Positions 4,705-6,247 of a stretch of DNA of 6,247 nt are shown piece by piece. The position numbers and the translations under genes were made by a program. Position 1 is the stretch's first letter. Each line of letters begins with the position of its first letter. Source of the stretch: an uncultured Oscillospiraceae bacterium (GTDB lineage: Bacteria > Bacillota > Clostridia > Oscillospirales > Oscillospiraceae); assembly GCA_934655935.1 (NCBI GenBank), contig CAKUHJ010000106.1, positions 1 to 6,247 on the forward strand, written 5' to 3'. The notes beneath the pieces are model-generated. The model did no database searches. It was not told the origin of the DNA and saw nothing but the letters and a program-made list of their open reading frames with translations.

Positions 4705-5400
4705 ATGGAACTGAGCATCGATCATCTGAGCGCCGGCGCGGCCCGCGCGCGGGGAACGGCGGTCATCATTGACGTCTTCCGCGCCTACAGCGTGGAGTGC
4801 TACGCGTACGCCGCCGGCGCGGCGCGCATCTATCCCGTGGGTGCGCTGGAGGAGGCGTACGCGCGGACGCAGGCGCAGCCGGACGTCCTTCTGTGCGGCG
4901 AGCGCCGCGGGAAAAAGGAGCCCGGCTTCGATTTCGGAAATTCACCCTCGGAAATTCTGAAGGCAGACCTTCGGGGCAGAACGCTCGTGCATACGACCAG
5001 CGCCGGCACGCAGGGCGTCGGCGCCGCCGTATACGCGGAGGAAATCCTGATGGCGAGCCTTGTCAACGCGGCGGCCACGGCGGAGTATCTCAGAAGAAGC
5101 GGCGCGCAGCGCGTGAGCTTTGTCTGCATGGGGCTGGAAAACCGGACGCCGACGCTGGAGGATACGGTCTGCGCGGAGTATATGCGCGCGCTGCTTCTGG
5201 GCGAGGCGTACGATCTTCCCGCACGGATTCCGGAGCTGCGGGACGGCCCCGGCCGGCGCTTCTTTGTCCCGGAGGACCAGAGCTTTGCCCCGCGCGAGGA
5301 TTTTGCGCTCTGCGTGCAGTATGACAGGTTCCCCTTTGCGCTGCGGCTGGCGCGCGAGCCGGACGGCACGGCCTTCTCAGAGCGGGTGGACGTGCTCTGA
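4705..5400 (+). CDS. comB: 2-phosphosulfolactate phosphatase family protein (ComB-like)
   Basis: This 231-residue protein is of normal length for ComB, a Mg2+-dependent acid phosphatase that converts 2-phosphosulfolactate to sulfolactate. That is the second step of the phosphoenolpyruvate route to coenzyme M in methanogens. Family landmarks are present. They are IDVFRAYSV (22-30), GERRGKKEPGFDFGNSP (65-81), the Thr-rich HTTSAGTQG loop (96-104), LMASLVNAAATAEYL (115-129) and LEDTVCAEYM (151-160). The first motif reads FRAYS where I expect FRA-T/S-S, a small departure. The start at 4705 is chosen because AAGGGGG (4691-4697) lies 7 nt upstream and the conserved domain begins soon after. The open frame back to 4555 runs through the promoter and encodes no conserved sequence. 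The 3' end overlaps the convergent M14 gene by 24 bp. Its role in a non-methanogen is uncertain, because no ComA, ComC or sulfonate gene is nearby. Confidence 0.87.
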   Translation: MELSIDHLSAGAARARGTAVIIDVFRAYSVECYAYAAGAARIYPVGALEEAYARTQAQPDVLLCGERRGKKEPGFDFGNSPSEILKADLRGRTLVHTTSAGTQGVGAAVYAEEILMASLVNAAATAEYLRRSGAQRVSFVCMGLENRTPTLEDTVCAEYMRALLLGEAYDLPARIPELRDGPGRRFFVPEDQSFAPREDFALCVQYDRFPFALRLAREPDGTAFSERVDVL

Positions 5401-6247
5401 GCCGGAAAGCGCCGAAACAAGGAGCGGCAGAAGCTCCAGGTACAGGGCCTGCGCTTCGGAAAGCGGCAGGGGATTTTCTCCCTCGCCCACCTCAACGGTG
5501 AACGCAGGTCTTCCGAAGCGCTGTAGAAACCAGTCCTTGAGGCCCGCGTTGTCTGATTCCGGGGGCGGGCATTCCAGCGTGTAGCCGCAGGCGGCGGCCA
5601 GCTGCCTGCCCAGGGCCTGCATGCCGGGAATGGACGGCGCTGAGCCTGCGGTGTAGACCACGCGGCCCTGCGTGTGCAGGCAGATAAGAAGCGCCGGGCG
5701 CAGCGCCTCAAGGAGCTCGCACAGCCCGCGCGTTTCCGGCCGGCAGAGCGGGCGCTCGCCCGGATAATCCCGCGGCCCCGGACCCAGGACGCCGCTCTGC
5801 GCCTTGATGCTGCAGGCAAGCGCCCAGCGGGCCGGAAAGTTGAGGTTCAGATCCACGCCGGTCAGATCCGCCTTCCAGCCCTGCGGGAAGGGGAGCTCCG
5901 GCCTTTGCAGCGCAAGGGCCCTGGCCGCGCGGTATTCCGGCGCACATTCCGGAAGCTCGCCGGAAAGCAGCTCCGCGCCGTCCGGATTGCAGCAGGGAAG
6001 CAGCCACAGTGTGTTCTCGTGGTAAAGCTCCCGCGCCGAAAGCGAGAGAAGCGGCCCGCCGTCGCGCAGCGCGGCGCAGTATTCCTCCAGAAAGCGCCAC
6101 AGAAGCAGCCCGGTAATCGCTTCATTTGCGTGGTGCGCGGCGGTGAACACAGCCGTGCGGCTGCCCCGGCCGACGCAGAGCGCGTACATGGGCCGGCCAT
6201 AGGCGCTCCGGCAGACCAGGCGTTGCCGGACACACGGAAAGCGGCGC
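5377..6247 (-). CDS. M14-family zinc carboxypeptidase, gamma-D-glutamyl-diamino acid endopeptidase type (5' end outside window)
   Basis: Residue numbers count from the Met encoded at 6189. Zinc ligands H20 and E23 are in AAHHANEAITG, with H172 in LICLHTQG. The catalytic-base candidate is E233 in FTVEVGEG. GVDLNLNFPARW (111-122) matches the DLN-x-N/Q-(F/Y)PA form of this branch, in place of DLNRNF of classical carboxypeptidases. Relatives cleave gamma-D-Glu-diaminopimelate bonds of peptidoglycan peptides during sporulation or wall recycling. The ATG at 6189 is probably not the start. The frame stays open to the window edge and reads RSAYGRP just before MYALCVGRG, and 'S-x-x-GR-x-(I/M)-YAL-x-(I/V)-G' is conserved inside these enzymes. 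The gene therefore continues beyond 6247; 289 codons plus the stop are visible here. No signal peptide can be judged. The substrate is inferred from family only. Confidence 0.87.
   Translation of the reverse strand, partial: RRFPCVRQRLVCRSAYGRPMYALCVGRGSRTAVFTAAHHANEAITGLLLWRFLEEYCAALRDGGPLLSLSARELYHENTLWLLPCCNPDGAELLSGELPECAPEYRAARALALQRPELPFPQGWKADLTGVDLNLNFPARWALACSIKAQSGVLGPGPRDYPGERPLCRPETRGLCELLEALRPALLICLHTQGRVVYTAGSAPSIPGMQALGRQLAAACGYTLECPPPESDNAGLKDWFLQRFGRPAFTVEVGEGENPLPLSEAQALYLELLPLLVSALSGSEHVHPL

Noticed and set aside
4830..5819. 329-codon minus-strand frame spanning comB and the M14 gene
   Set aside because: It crosses the 3' ends of two supported genes, its translation is Ser/Arg/Pro-rich without domains, and it has no ribosome binding site that I could see.

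Overview
The window looks like chromosome from a GC-rich, low-GC-phylum relative, most likely a gut-type Clostridia (Oscillospirales-like) bacterium. The reasons are strong AAGGAGG-type ribosome binding sites, a BceAB-type ABC exporter, an S11 D-Ala-D-Ala carboxypeptidase with a single membrane anchor and a Pro/Glu stalk, and a bacterial ComB homologue. The taxonomic call is inference from gene content and composition. No phage, transposase, CRISPR, tRNA or rRNA feature was seen.

Layout from left to right. Bases 1-26 probably hold the last codons of a plus-strand gene, followed by a strong intrinsic terminator at 114-156. From 4549 down to 155 everything reads on the minus strand. In transcription order this is an S11 D,D-carboxypeptidase (4549-3383), a 106-bp gap with nested inverted repeats, an ABC ATPase (3276-2512), its FtsX/BceB-type permease (2515-455, 4-nt ATGA overlap), and two very small hydrophobic ORFs. 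These are a 28-codon ORF (438-352) and a 66-codon ORF (355-155), themselves coupled by a GTGA overlap. They end against the terminator. A divergent control region of 155 bp (4550-4704) carries promoters for both directions and a perfect-arm palindrome. From it the plus-strand comB homologue (4705-5400) is expressed. It converges on, and overlaps by 24 bp, a minus-strand M14 zinc carboxypeptidase (5377 to beyond the right edge).

Functional reading. Three of the main genes (S11 carboxypeptidase, BceAB-type transporter, M14 peptidase of the gamma-D-glutamyl-diamino acid endopeptidase type) point to cell-envelope maintenance, peptidoglycan trimming or recycling, and defence against cell-wall-active peptides. 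ComB is the odd one out: a 2-phosphosulfolactate phosphatase homologue without any visible pathway partner.

The least explained part is the tail of the transporter operon: two overlapping micro-ORFs encoding membrane peptides, one containing a perfect 24-bp palindrome. By position they resemble the accessory small membrane protein VraH of the staphylococcal VraDE transporter, but no sequence homology is claimed.
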